Source of the DNA: Falsiroseomonas oleicola
GTDB lineage: Bacteria > Pseudomonadota > Alphaproteobacteria > Acetobacterales > Acetobacteraceae
Direction of reading: 5' to 3'
Assembly: GCF_019029495.1 (NCBI RefSeq)
Contig: NZ_JAERQM010000004.1
Span: 497,975-561,974 of the forward strand
Length of the DNA stretch: 64,000 bases
The notes beneath the pieces were generated by a model. It was not told where the DNA came from, searched no databases, and was given only the letters and a program-made list of their open reading frames with translations. Position 1 is the stretch's first letter. Every line of letters begins with the position of its first letter. Shown in pieces: positions 8,296-16,691 of this stretch. The position numbers and the translations under genes were made by a program.

Positions 8296-9612
8296 ATGAC
8301 GCGCAAGATCGAGCGTTCCGTGCAGGAACTGTATCGCGACGATCCGGAACGTGCCGATGCGCTGGCCTTCGGCCGGCGCGGCGCGCTGAAGGGCGCGGCC
8401 CTGGCGGCCATGGGGGGCGCGGTCGGGGCTGCGATCCCCTTCGCCGGTACCATGCCCGGCGGCACCTTGCCGGCGCTGTTCAGCCGGCCGGCCGCCGCCC
8501 AGGGCACGGGCCCCGAAATCCTGCGCATGGAGGGCAAGGGTCCGCTGATCCTGCAAGGCGAGCGCCCGCTGAATGCCGAGACGCCCGAGACTTTGCTCGA
8601 TGAGCCGGTGACCTCCGCCCGGAACATGTTCATCCGCAACAATGGCGGCCTGCCGGACGTGCCCGCCGACCCGCGCGGCTGGAAGCTGACCGTGGATGGG
8701 GAGGTGAACACCAAGCTGGAACTGACGGTGGCGGAGCTGGAGTCGCGCTTCCCCGTCATCACCCGGCAGTTGCAGCTGGAATGCGGCGGCAATGGCCGCA
8801 GCTTCTACGCCCCCCAGACCCGCGGCAACCAATGGGGCAATGGCGCCATCAGCAATGGCGAATGGACCGGCGTGCGGCTGCGGGACGTGCTCCAGGCGGC
8901 CGGGCTGAAACCCTCCGCCGTCGCCACCGGCCATTACGGCGCCGACCCGCATCTGTCGGGCGAGCCGGGCCGGCCGGCCATCGCACGCGGCATGCGGATC
9001 GCCAAGGCGATGGAGGAGGACACGCTGCTGGCCTTCCGCCTGAATGGGGAGGCGATTCCGCATCTGCACGGCGCGCCGCTGCGCCTGGTGACGCCGGGCT
9101 GGCCGGGCAGCCTCAGCCAGAAGTGGCTCAACCGGATCTGGGTGCGCGACAAGCCGCATGACGGGCCGGGCATGGGCGGCACCAGCTACCGCGTGCCGGT
9201 GCGGCCGATCGTGCCAGGCAGCAGCAACAATGGTGCCGATTTCGCGGATCTGGAGAGCATGCCGGTGCGCTCCATCCTCTCCTCCCACGCGCATGGGTCG
9301 CGGTTGGCGGCCGGGACGCGCGCGCTGGATCTGCGCGGCGCCGCCTGGGCCGGGGACCTGACGGTGCAAGCGGTGCATGCCAGCGTCGATTTCGGCGCGA
9401 CCTGGACCGAGATGCAGGTGGCCGCTCCGGCCAATGCCCATGCCTGGCAACGCTGGACCGGGCGCGTCAGCCTGCCGGCGGATGGCTATTACGAGGTCTG
9501 GTACCGCGCCACCGACAGCCAGGGCCGCATGCAGCCGCATCTGCCGGCCAACTGGAATCCCCAGGGCTATGGCGGCAATGCGATCAGCCGCGCGGCGATC
9601 CTCGTCGGATGA
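8296..9612 (+). CDS. Tat-exported sulfite oxidase-family molybdoenzyme (SorA-like)
   Basis: 438 residues from the ATG at 8296, with a GGAGGAAG RBS 5 bp upstream. A twin-arginine signal (AFGRRGALKGAALAAMGG, RR at 27-28) ends near AAAQ at 66-69. The molybdopterin domain carries the metal cysteine in QLECGGNGR (C163). A Mo-co dimerisation domain follows (YYEVWYRATDSQGRMQP). The last codons overlap the cytochrome gene by 4 bp (ATGA), which together make a SorAB-type periplasmic sulfite dehydrogenase. Sulfite is the expected substrate by family; other sulfoxide or small-molecule substrates are possible. The long 5' reading from 8239 has no support. Confidence 0.9.
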   Translation: MTRKIERSVQELYRDDPERADALAFGRRGALKGAALAAMGGAVGAAIPFAGTMPGGTLPALFSRPAAAQGTGPEILRMEGKGPLILQGERPLNAETPETLLDEPVTSARNMFIRNNGGLPDVPADPRGWKLTVDGEVNTKLELTVAELESRFPVITRQLQLECGGNGRSFYAPQTRGNQWGNGAISNGEWTGVRLRDVLQAAGLKPSAVATGHYGADPHLSGEPGRPAIARGMRIAKAMEEDTLLAFRLNGEAIPHLHGAPLRLVTPGWPGSLSQKWLNRIWVRDKPHDGPGMGGTSYRVPVRPIVPGSSNNGADFADLESMPVRSILSSHAHGSRLAAGTRALDLRGAAWAGDLTVQAVHASVDFGATWTEMQVAAPANAHAWQRWTGRVSLPADGYYEVWYRATDSQGRMQPHLPANWNPQGYGGNAISRAAILVG

Positions 9613-9977
9613 GGCTGCGGCTCACGGCCCTGGCCTGGCTCGCGATCCTCGTGCCGACGCTGGCGCTCGGCCAGGGCGCCAGCCAGGCGGATGAGGCGCT
9701 GGCCCTGCAACAGCGCGCGGAGGAGGAGACGGTGCTGACGGAAGGCGAGGGCCGGTCGGAGGTCTTCGGCTACTGCACCGCCTGCCACAACACCGCGCTG
9801 ATCCGCCGCAGCCGCTTCACCCGCCCGCAATGGGACGGGCTGATGGACTGGATGACGGAACGCCACGGCATGAACCCGCTGGAGGGTGAGTTCCGCGACA
9901 CCATCGTGGACTATCTCGCCCGCCATTACGGCCCTGCCCAGGCGCCGGCGCGGGGGCGAAATCCCTTCCTGAATTAG
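9609..9977 (+). CDS. small cytochrome c, SorB-like subunit
   Basis: 122 residues with a Sec signal peptide (MRLRLTALAWLAILVPTLALGQG) and one haem c motif, CTACH (C56, C59, H60). Downstream, GMNP supplies a plausible methionine axial ligand. It starts inside the stop of the molybdoenzyme gene (4-bp ATGA overlap), so the two are translationally coupled. It is probably the electron acceptor of the sulfite dehydrogenase, passing electrons to the respiratory cytochrome c pool. Confidence 0.88.
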   Translation: MRLRLTALAWLAILVPTLALGQGASQADEALALQQRAEEETVLTEGEGRSEVFGYCTACHNTALIRRSRFTRPQWDGLMDWMTERHGMNPLEGEFRDTIVDYLARHYGPAQAPARGRNPFLN

Positions 9978-9981
9978 CGAC

Positions 9982-10629
9982 TCAAGCTTCCGCCAGCGCC
10001 GCCCGCACGAAGCTGGCGGTGCTGCGGTAATGGGCCTGCAGCAGCGGGACGGCGCGCGCCACATCCCGCGCCAGCGCCGCCTCCGCGATCGCTGCGTGCT
10101 CCGCCGCCACGTCCCGGCCGGGATAGGCGACGCGGCGCGCCAGCGCCCGGAAACGCTCCGCCTTCTCCCGCAAGGCCTCCGCCATGCCACACAAGGTGGG
10201 GGAGGGGCAGCCGGCGAGCAGCGCCTGGTGGAAGGCGGCGTGGGCTTCCTCCCACCCCGCATCCGCCCGCTTCAGCCGGCCGAGCCGCCACTGGGCGAGC
10301 ACCAGCGCCTCCTCCCACCCCTGGTCGCCGGCGGCGAGGCTTTCGCGCAGCACCACCTCCTCCAGCCAGCAGCGGGCGCGCACCAGCTCGTCGAAATCGG
10401 CCACGCTGGCGGGGGCGGCGCGGAAGCCGCGCTGGTCCAGCCGTTCCACAAGGCCCTCGCTGGTCAGGGAGGCCAGCGCCTCCCGCACCGGGCTGGGGCC
10501 GGTACCGTAGCTGGCGGCCAGCGCCTGCACCTTCAGCTTCGCCCCGGGCGGCAGCACGCCGCGCAGCAGGTCGGCGCGCAGGCGGCGCTGCACCAGGGTG
10601 GCGAGGGTGTTTTCAGGCATCTCTTGCAT
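9982..10629 (-). CDS. GntR-family regulator with FCD domain
   Basis: 215 residues. An N-terminal GntR winged helix (LRADLLRGVLPPGAKLKVQ ... GPSPVREALASLTSEGLV, residues 15-65) is followed by an all-helical FCD effector domain (80-210) with candidate metal-ligand histidines in EAHAAFHQALL, EHAAI and QAHY. FCD regulators usually bind organic acids and repress adjacent catabolic operons. This one is divergent from the FAH/Bug/dioxygenase operon with 55 bp between, and a matching palindrome lies in that gap. The start is ATG 10629; ATG 10620 is also possible. Confidence 0.92.
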   Translation of the reverse strand: MQEMPENTLATLVQRRLRADLLRGVLPPGAKLKVQALAASYGTGPSPVREALASLTSEGLVERLDQRGFRAAPASVADFDELVRARCWLEEVVLRESLAAGDQGWEEALVLAQWRLGRLKRADAGWEEAHAAFHQALLAGCPSPTLCGMAEALREKAERFRALARRVAYPGRDVAAEHAAIAEAALARDVARAVPLLQAHYRSTASFVRAALAEA

Positions 10630-10637
10630 GCGGCGAG

Positions 10638-10674
10638 TTTTATCGACAAAATCCGCTTCACGCCAGTTTTGTCG
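10638..10674. promoter_or_regulatory. candidate GntR (FCD) operator
   Basis: TTTTATCGACAAAA (10638-10651) is a 14-bp palindrome with one mismatched pair, centred on TCGA. A further half-site TTTTGTCG at 10667-10674 mirrors CGACAAAA at 10644-10651 with a 15-bp spacer. FCD-type GntR proteins commonly bind TTGT-ACAA-like palindromes, and TTGTCGACAA fits. The site lies 9 bp from the regulator start and just before the FAH gene start, as expected for autoregulation plus operon repression. Confidence 0.6.
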
Positions 10675-10684
10675 GGAATAGAAA

Positions 10685-11557
10685 ATGCGTCTGCTGAGCT
10701 TTCAGGATGAGGGCCGGATCGCCGCCGGGGTGCGGATCGGGGACCAGGTCGTGCCCGTCGCCGCGCTGCCGGGCTTTCCCGACGATGCGCTGGCGCTGAT
10801 CCAGGCCGGCGGCGACACGCTGGCGCGGCTGGATGCGGCGGCGAAGGCCGCGCCGGCCTCCACCCACAAGGCGCTGGCCGTGCTGACTCTGGCCATGCCG
10901 ATCGCCAGGCCGGGCAAGGTGGTCTGCATCGGGCTGAACTACGCGCTGCATGCGAAGGAGGGTGGCAACCCCATCCCCGACTATCCGGCCGTCTTCCTGC
11001 GGGTGCAGACCAGCCTGACCGGCCCCAACCAGCCGATGCTGCGCCCCAAGGGCGCCTCGGAGAAGCTGGATTACGAGGCGGAGCTGGCCATCATCATCGG
11101 CAAGACGGCGCGTAACGTGCCGGAGGCGCAGGCGCTGGACCATGTCGCCGGCTATTCGCTGTTCAATGACGGCTCCGTCCGCGACTACCAGCGCAAGTCC
11201 ACGCAATGGACCATGGGCAAGAATTTCGACCGGACCGGCGCCTTCGGGCCGGAGATCGTCACGGCCGATGAGCTGCCGCCCGGTGCCGCGCCGCTGCGCA
11301 TCACCGCCCGTGTCGGTGGCCAGACGGTGCAGGACAGCACCACGGGCGACATGATCTTCTCCGTCGCCCGCTGCATCGCGATCCTGTCGGAGGTGATGAC
11401 GCTGGAACCGGGCGACGTGATCGCCACCGGCACGCCTTCCGGCGTCGGCTATGCCCGCAAGCCGCCGCTGTTCCTGGCCCCCGGCATGGTCGTGGAGATC
11501 GAGGTCGAGGGTGTGGGCGTGCTGCGCAACAGCATCGAGGATGATCCCGCCTTCTGA
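10685..11557 (+). CDS. fumarylacetoacetate hydrolase family protein
   Basis: 290-residue FAH-fold enzyme. The N-terminal domain (MRLLSFQDEGRIAAGVRIG) is followed by the metal-binding catalytic domain: CIGLNYALHAKEGG, YEAELAIIIGK (acidic Mg/Ca ligands), GYSLFNDGSVRDYQ, KNFDRTGAFGPEIV, GDVIATGTPSGVG. Members hydrolyse C-C bonds in, or isomerise or decarboxylate, ring-cleavage products. With an intradiol dioxygenase two genes downstream, it probably handles an aromatic breakdown intermediate. It is the first gene of the operon controlled by the divergent GntR gene. Confidence 0.9.
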   Translation: MRLLSFQDEGRIAAGVRIGDQVVPVAALPGFPDDALALIQAGGDTLARLDAAAKAAPASTHKALAVLTLAMPIARPGKVVCIGLNYALHAKEGGNPIPDYPAVFLRVQTSLTGPNQPMLRPKGASEKLDYEAELAIIIGKTARNVPEAQALDHVAGYSLFNDGSVRDYQRKSTQWTMGKNFDRTGAFGPEIVTADELPPGAAPLRITARVGGQTVQDSTTGDMIFSVARCIAILSEVMTLEPGDVIATGTPSGVGYARKPPLFLAPGMVVEIEVEGVGVLRNSIEDDPAF

Positions 11558-11587
11558 AAGCGGGCTGCCGACAGGGAGGAAACACCA

Positions 11588-12556
11588 ATGAAAAACACGA
11601 AGATGGGGCGCCGCGCCATGCTGGCCGGCGCGGGCGTTCTGCTGGCCACGCCGCGGCTGGCGCTGGCCGCCTGGCCGGAACGGCCGCTGCGCATCCTGGT
11701 GGCCTTTCCGCCAGGCAGTTCCACCGATGTGGTGGCCCGCGCTTTGGCCCAGAAATTCACCGAGAACACCGGCCATGCCGCCGTGGTGGAGAATCGCGCC
11801 GGGGCGGGTGGCAATCTCGGCACCCAGGCGGTGAAGGCCTCCAGCGACGGCCACACGCTGCTGATGCACTCCACCGCCTTCTGCGTGAATCCCAGCCTGT
11901 ATCGCAATGCCGGCTACACGCTGGAGGATTTCGCCACCATCGCCGTGGTGGCGACGGCGCCCAATGCCCTGTTCGTGCATCCCTCCATCCCCGCCACCAG
12001 CCTGGCGGAGCTGATCGCGCATATCCGCGCCAATCCCGGCATCGGCTATGCCCATTCCGGCACCGGCACCACGCCGCATCTGGGGGCGGAGCTGCTGTTT
12101 CGCACGCTCGCCAGGGTGGAGGCGACGCCGGTGGCCTTCGGCCCCGCCCAGGCCGCAACGGCCGTGGTCGGCAACCAGGCGCCGATCGGCAGCACCAGCC
12201 TGCCGCCGGCCTTGCCGCTGATCCGGGAAGGCCGCGTGCGCGCCATCGCCGTGGCAGGGGCCGAGCGCGACCCGAACCTGCCCGATGTGCCGACCGTCGC
12301 CGAACAGGGCTATCCCGGCTTCGCCGCCACCACCTGGTTCGGCATGTTCGCCCCCGCCCGCATGCCGGCGGAGGCGCTGCGCCTGCTGCTGGCGGAGGTG
12401 CCGAAGGCCATGGCCGCGCCCGACCTGAAGGCGCGACTTGCCGCGCTGTCACTGACCGATCCCGGCCTGTCCGGCGAGGCGGCGGCGAGCTTCGTGCGGC
12501 GCGAGGCCACCACCTGGGCCGAGGTCATCCGCACCTCCGGCGCCACCGCGGATTGA
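11588..12556 (+). CDS. Bug-family tripartite tricarboxylate receptor
   Basis: 322 residues, third Bug receptor of the window. A twin-arginine-like signal (MGRRAMLAGAGVLLATPRLALA) precedes AWPERPLRILVAFPPGSSTDVVARA and VVENRAGAGGNLG. The RBS GGAGGAAA lies 7 bp upstream. It is placed between the FAH hydrolase and the dioxygenase in one operon (gaps 30 and 10 bp), so it presumably captures the aromatic or carboxylic substrate of that pathway. There is no membrane component nearby. Confidence 0.93.
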   Translation: MKNTKMGRRAMLAGAGVLLATPRLALAAWPERPLRILVAFPPGSSTDVVARALAQKFTENTGHAAVVENRAGAGGNLGTQAVKASSDGHTLLMHSTAFCVNPSLYRNAGYTLEDFATIAVVATAPNALFVHPSIPATSLAELIAHIRANPGIGYAHSGTGTTPHLGAELLFRTLARVEATPVAFGPAQAATAVVGNQAPIGSTSLPPALPLIREGRVRAIAVAGAERDPNLPDVPTVAEQGYPGFAATTWFGMFAPARMPAEALRLLLAEVPKAMAAPDLKARLAALSLTDPGLSGEAAASFVRREATTWAEVIRTSGATAD

Positions 12557-12566
12557 GGCGACCATC

Positions 12567-13439
12567 ATGCGCGACGTGACCCCCGAGACCCTGACACAGA
12601 CCTTCGCCGCCTATGCCGCCAAGGCCGAGGACCCCCGGCTGCGCGAGGTTCTGTGCAGCCTGGCCAGGCACCTGCACGGCTTCGTGCGGGAGACCGGGCT
12701 GACCCATGCCGAATGGACGGCCGGATTGCAGGCCCTGACCCGGGCCGGGGAGATCACCACGCCGGAACGCAACGAGTTCATCCTGTTCAGCGACCTGTTC
12801 GGCGTCTCCGCTTTGGTGGACATGGTGAACACGCCGGCGGGGGCGACGAGCTGTTCCAATCTCGGCCCGTTCCACCAGCGCGGCGCGCCGCCGCTGGCCG
12901 ATGGCGGCGACCTGTGGAAGGGCCAGCCCGGGCAGGTGATGGTGGTCACCGGCCGGGTGCTGGATGCGGCAGGCGGGCAGGGGGGGGTGGCCGGCGCCAC
13001 GCTCGACATGTGGCAGAACGCCGATAACGGCTTCTACGCGGCGCAGGATGCGGACCAGCCGGCGAAGAACTACCACGGCATGCTGAGCTGCGCGGCAGAT
13101 GGCAGCTTCGCCTTCACCACCACGCGTCCGCAGCCCTATACCGTGCCCTATGACGGCCCGGCCGGGGACATGCTGCGCGGCCTGGCGCGGGATGCCTGGC
13201 GGCCGGCGCATCTGCACGTCATCGCCGAGGCACCCGGCTTCCGGCCGCTGGTGACGGAGCTGTTCCTGGAGGACGATCCCTATCTCGACACGGATGCGGT
13301 GTTTGGCGTGCGCGCCGATCTCGTCGTCCGGTTGGGCGAGATGCGGCGGGAAGCAGCGCCCGCGCGACTCCAGGCCAGGGCCGCATTGCCCGAAAAGGTG
13401 CTGCATGCGGAGCTGCTGATCCGGATGGCGCGCGCTTAA
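12567..13439 (+). CDS. intradiol ring-cleavage dioxygenase, hydroxyquinol 1,2-dioxygenase-like
   Basis: 290-residue non-haem Fe(III) dioxygenase. The N-terminal helical dimerisation region (1-100, typical of catechol/hydroxyquinol dioxygenases) contains FSDLFGVSALVDMVN. The iron ligands are Y157 (NGFYAAQD), Y191 (PYTVPYDGP) and H215/H217 (RPAHLHV). The overall motif set fits hydroxyquinol 1,2-dioxygenase better than catechol 1,2-dioxygenase, but substrate choice cannot be fixed from sequence. The product would be a muconate or maleylacetate. No maleylacetate reductase lies in the window. Last gene of the GntR-flanked operon. Confidence 0.88.
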   Translation: MRDVTPETLTQTFAAYAAKAEDPRLREVLCSLARHLHGFVRETGLTHAEWTAGLQALTRAGEITTPERNEFILFSDLFGVSALVDMVNTPAGATSCSNLGPFHQRGAPPLADGGDLWKGQPGQVMVVTGRVLDAAGGQGGVAGATLDMWQNADNGFYAAQDADQPAKNYHGMLSCAADGSFAFTTTRPQPYTVPYDGPAGDMLRGLARDAWRPAHLHVIAEAPGFRPLVTELFLEDDPYLDTDAVFGVRADLVVRLGEMRREAAPARLQARAALPEKVLHAELLIRMARA

Positions 13440-13497
13440 CCGGACGTTCAGCGAAACGAGGTAGTTCCGGGCTGCCCAACAGCCAGGAAGGCCGCAG

Positions 13498-16251
13498 ATG
13501 CGCCCGATTCATCACCTCACCACCCGCCTCGTCCGGGGGGCGGCGGGGCTGCTTCTCTCGGCCTCCGCCGTGGCGCTGCTGGCCGGCCTGCCAACCCCGA
13601 CCGCGGCGGAGACGGCCACCTTCTTCGACAGCATCTTCGAGGGGCGTGAGCGCTTCGACCAGCGCGTCGCCGAGGCGGGCGGGACGCTCAATATCGATCT
13701 CCTGTCCGGCCTGACCAGTCGCGTCACGAGCTGGGCACGCAGCGGCTACAGCATCGCCTCCGGCAATGGCGATACGCGCAGCGTCAGCAGCAGCCGCTTC
13801 TCCTCCATCAGCGGGCCGGGCGGCAGCTTCGCCAGCGGTGACGGCATCCGGATGAGCGCCACCTCGGAGGATTCGCAGGGCAGCGGGCTGGTCTTCACCT
13901 TCGACAGCCCGGTCAACGCCTTCGCCCTGGAACTGGAAGGCTGGGCGACCTGCTGCTTCCCCAGCGCGCTCTACATCTCCTTCGATGGTGGCACGCCCAT
14001 CCTGGTCGGCAGCGCGCAGGCCGAAAGCGATAACCCCGGGGAGGCCCGCTACAACCAATCGTTGACCTTCGTCGCGCTCATCAACGACTCCGCGACCTTC
14101 ACCACCGTCGCCTTCTACGGCGCGGCCGATGGCGATTCGATGTATGGCGGCGGCACCATCCGCTACGCCGTCGTGCCCATCGGCGGCCTGTCCGGTGAGC
14201 AGGTGATTGATGGCAGCCAGCCCGCCTTCACCGAATCCGACCGCGCCATCCAGGGCGCCACCGTGACCTTCCGCGGCGGCACCTTCCGCCCGACCGGCGC
14301 CACGGCGCTGGCGCAGAATGTGGTGGTGGAGGGCACCAATGGCATCATCGACACCTCCCAGGGCCCGGTCGTGCTGCTCGGCACCATCACCGGCGACGGG
14401 CAGTTCCAGTTGATCGGTGGCGGCCGGCTGACGTTCTCCGGCGAGGCCGCCAATGCCGGTGGCGTGGATGCGCAATCCGGCACGGTGGTGGTGGATGGCC
14501 TGTTTCGTGGCCCCGTCCTGGTGGGTCCGGACGGCACGCTCACCGGCGGCGGCATCATCGGCGGGGCGACGACCATCTCCGGCATCCTCAGCCCCGGCGC
14601 CTCCCCCGGCACGCTGACCTTCACCGCCCCGGTCACGCTCAATGCCGGCGCGGTGACGCGGCTGGAGATCGACGGCACGGGCACCGGCAGCGGCGCGGGT
14701 TCGCATGACCGCGTGCTGGTCACGGGTGCCGGCAATACGCTGACGGCCGGCGGCAGCTTGCAGCCGGTGCTGCGCGGCATCACCGGCGCGGCCAATAACG
14801 ACTTCACGCCCGCCCTCGGCCAGACCTTCCGCGTGATCCAGGCGGAAGGCGGGCTGCTCGGCAGCTTCGCGGGGCTGGAGCAGCCGGCCTCCGGCCTGCC
14901 GGCCGGCGCGCGCTTCGATGCGCTGTATGGCCCGAACAGCCTGGACCTGGTGGCCACCCCGTCCAGCTACGGCAATCTGGCCCCGCTCGGCATCGGCCAG
15001 CGCGGCAATCAGGTGGCCGCGGGCACGGCCGTCGACGCGATCCGCCCCGCGGCGGGGGTGCGGATGACCGGCGATGCGGCGGATGTCTTCGGCGCGCTCT
15101 ATACCCTGCCGGGCGCGGCCATTCCCGCGGCGCTGGACCAGATTTCGGGCGTGGTGCATGCGCAGGCGCTGGCGGCGACGCTGGAACACCGGCGCATCCT
15201 CGGCGCCGGCATCGGCCACCGCCTGGCCGCCATCCGTGCCGGCGATCCGGCGCTGACCACCGCCCAGGCGGCGCTTGCCCCGCGCGTGGCGCTGGACACG
15301 GCGCGCAGCGTGCAGATGACGGCCGCGCCGGGTGCCGGCATCGCCCCGGAATGGGACGGCGTCCCGGCCGGGGATGGTGGCGGCGATGGGGCGGGGGACG
15401 GCGCCTTCGCCGGCTGGTCGCTCTGGGGCCGCGCGCTGGGCGCCACGGGCAGTGTCCGCGGCGACGGCAATGCGCCGGGCTATGAGCGGCAATCCGGCGG
15501 CGCGCTGGTGGGCGCCGATCGCCGCCTCGCCCCCGGCCTGACCGCCGGCATCGCGCTGGGCTTCCTGCGCGGCACGGTCGATGGTGACGAGAGCACCGGG
15601 GAGGTGCGGCTGGATACCTACCAGGCCAGCCTCTACGGCGTTTACATGCCGCCCAGCCAGGCGGCGATGAAGCCCTTCCTCGATGCCACCCTCGGCACCG
15701 GCCTCAGCCGCTACGACTCGCGGCGGGACATCGCCTTCGGCAGCCTGGCGCGCCGCGCCAATGGGGACAGCGACGGCACCGATCTGACGGCGGAGGCCGG
15801 CTTCGGCTTCACCACGACGCTCCAGGGCATCGACCTGGAACCCCGCGCCTTCCTGCGCTGGGACCGCATCAGCCGTGGCGGCTTCACCGAGACCGGGGCG
15901 GGTGCGCTGGATCTCAGTGTCGATGGCCAGACCGCCGATGCACTGCGCGCCGGCATCGGGCTGCGCGCCAGCCGGGGCTTCACCCTGGGCGACGGCCTGC
16001 GGCTGCAACCCGAGTTGCGCCTGGGCTATGCGCGGGAATTGCAGGACGGGCTGGATGCCGGCACGCATCGCCTGGGTGGCGCGGCCTTCCGGGTCGAGTC
16101 GCCGCGTGGCGGGCGCGATGTGCTGACCGGCGGCATCGGCCTGACCGCCTTCCGCGGCGACCGCTTCGCCGTGATGGTGGACTATGACGGCGCGCGGAGC
16201 GAGCGTGGCACGGACCATGTGCTGACCCTCGGCCTGCGGCTGGTCTGGTAG
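13498..16251 (+). CDS. autotransporter (type Va secreted protein)
   Basis: 917 residues. Signal peptide: MRPIHHLTTRLVRGAAG... ending near TAAE (residue 37). The passenger (about 40-600) has a globular N-terminal part with a Ser/Gly-rich beta-type pattern, then repeated beta-helix-like strands (GGTFRPTGATALAQNVVVEG, GRLTFSGEAANAGGVDAQSG, GGGIIGGATTISGILSPGASPGTLTF). That last element resembles the conserved autotransporter-associated beta-strand repeat. The C-terminal autotransporter beta domain spans about 640-917 and ends in the outer-membrane signature LTLGLRLVW. The passenger function is unknown; no protease or esterase triad was recognised. Confidence 0.88.
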   Translation: MRPIHHLTTRLVRGAAGLLLSASAVALLAGLPTPTAAETATFFDSIFEGRERFDQRVAEAGGTLNIDLLSGLTSRVTSWARSGYSIASGNGDTRSVSSSRFSSISGPGGSFASGDGIRMSATSEDSQGSGLVFTFDSPVNAFALELEGWATCCFPSALYISFDGGTPILVGSAQAESDNPGEARYNQSLTFVALINDSATFTTVAFYGAADGDSMYGGGTIRYAVVPIGGLSGEQVIDGSQPAFTESDRAIQGATVTFRGGTFRPTGATALAQNVVVEGTNGIIDTSQGPVVLLGTITGDGQFQLIGGGRLTFSGEAANAGGVDAQSGTVVVDGLFRGPVLVGPDGTLTGGGIIGGATTISGILSPGASPGTLTFTAPVTLNAGAVTRLEIDGTGTGSGAGSHDRVLVTGAGNTLTAGGSLQPVLRGITGAANNDFTPALGQTFRVIQAEGGLLGSFAGLEQPASGLPAGARFDALYGPNSLDLVATPSSYGNLAPLGIGQRGNQVAAGTAVDAIRPAAGVRMTGDAADVFGALYTLPGAAIPAALDQISGVVHAQALAATLEHRRILGAGIGHRLAAIRAGDPALTTAQAALAPRVALDTARSVQMTAAPGAGIAPEWDGVPAGDGGGDGAGDGAFAGWSLWGRALGATGSVRGDGNAPGYERQSGGALVGADRRLAPGLTAGIALGFLRGTVDGDESTGEVRLDTYQASLYGVYMPPSQAAMKPFLDATLGTGLSRYDSRRDIAFGSLARRANGDSDGTDLTAEAGFGFTTTLQGIDLEPRAFLRWDRISRGGFTETGAGALDLSVDGQTADALRAGIGLRASRGFTLGDGLRLQPELRLGYARELQDGLDAGTHRLGGAAFRVESPRGGRDVLTGGIGLTAFRGDRFAVMVDYDGARSERGTDHVLTLGLRLVW

Positions 16252-16352
16252 CGGGCGGCGGCTCTCACCGACGGCGACTGTCAGAAAACGGTCACGCAGC
16301 ACCCGGCCGCGGCCGTCTAGACAACCGCGCCCCATTTTCGCGGAGACGGCCA

Positions 16353-16691
16353 GTGCGTTTTGAAGTTGTTGAGATCAGCCCGGCAGCCAACAAGGTCATC
16401 CTGGTCGGGCGGCTGGATGCGACGACGGTGGGGCAGGTGGAAACCGGCTTCACCGCCGCGGTCGCCGCTTCCGGCCGCAGCGCGGTGCTGGACCTGACCG
16501 AACTGGCCTTCCTGTCCTCCCTCGGCATCCGCCTGCTGCTGTCCTCGGCCCGGGTGGTGTCGCGGCGCGGCGGCAAGGTGGTGCTGTTCGGCGCCCAGCC
16601 CATGGTGGCCGAGGTGCTGGAAGCCATGGCGCTGGAGGAGGTGCTGCCCCTGGTGCCCACCGAGGCCGAGGCCGTCGCCCGGCTGGGCTGA
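16353..16691 (+). CDS. STAS-domain anti-sigma factor antagonist
   Basis: 112-residue single STAS domain, SpoIIAA/RsbV type: a beta-strand start (MRFEVVEISPAANKVILVGRLDA), then LDLTELAFLSSLGIRLLLSS. S56 aligns with the serine phosphorylated in SpoIIAA. The start is a GTG at 16353. It overlaps the next gene, an anti-sigma kinase, by one base (TGATG), giving a partner-switch pair. No sigma factor or PP2C phosphatase gene is adjacent. Confidence 0.88.
   Translation: MRFEVVEISPAANKVILVGRLDATTVGQVETGFTAAVAASGRSAVLDLTELAFLSSLGIRLLLSSARVVSRRGGKVVLFGAQPMVAEVLEAMALEEVLPLVPTEAEAVARLG

Noticed and set aside
16269..16320. GC-rich palindromic run after the autotransporter considered as a terminator
   Set aside because: Short overlapping CGGCCG-type symmetry without T-run; expected by chance in this composition.
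13219..16335. Minus-strand open frame of about 1000 codons opposite the autotransporter gene
   Set aside because: Low-complexity Arg/Ala/Gly/His composition, no domain, no RBS. It mirrors codon bias of the plus-strand gene, which has clear domains.
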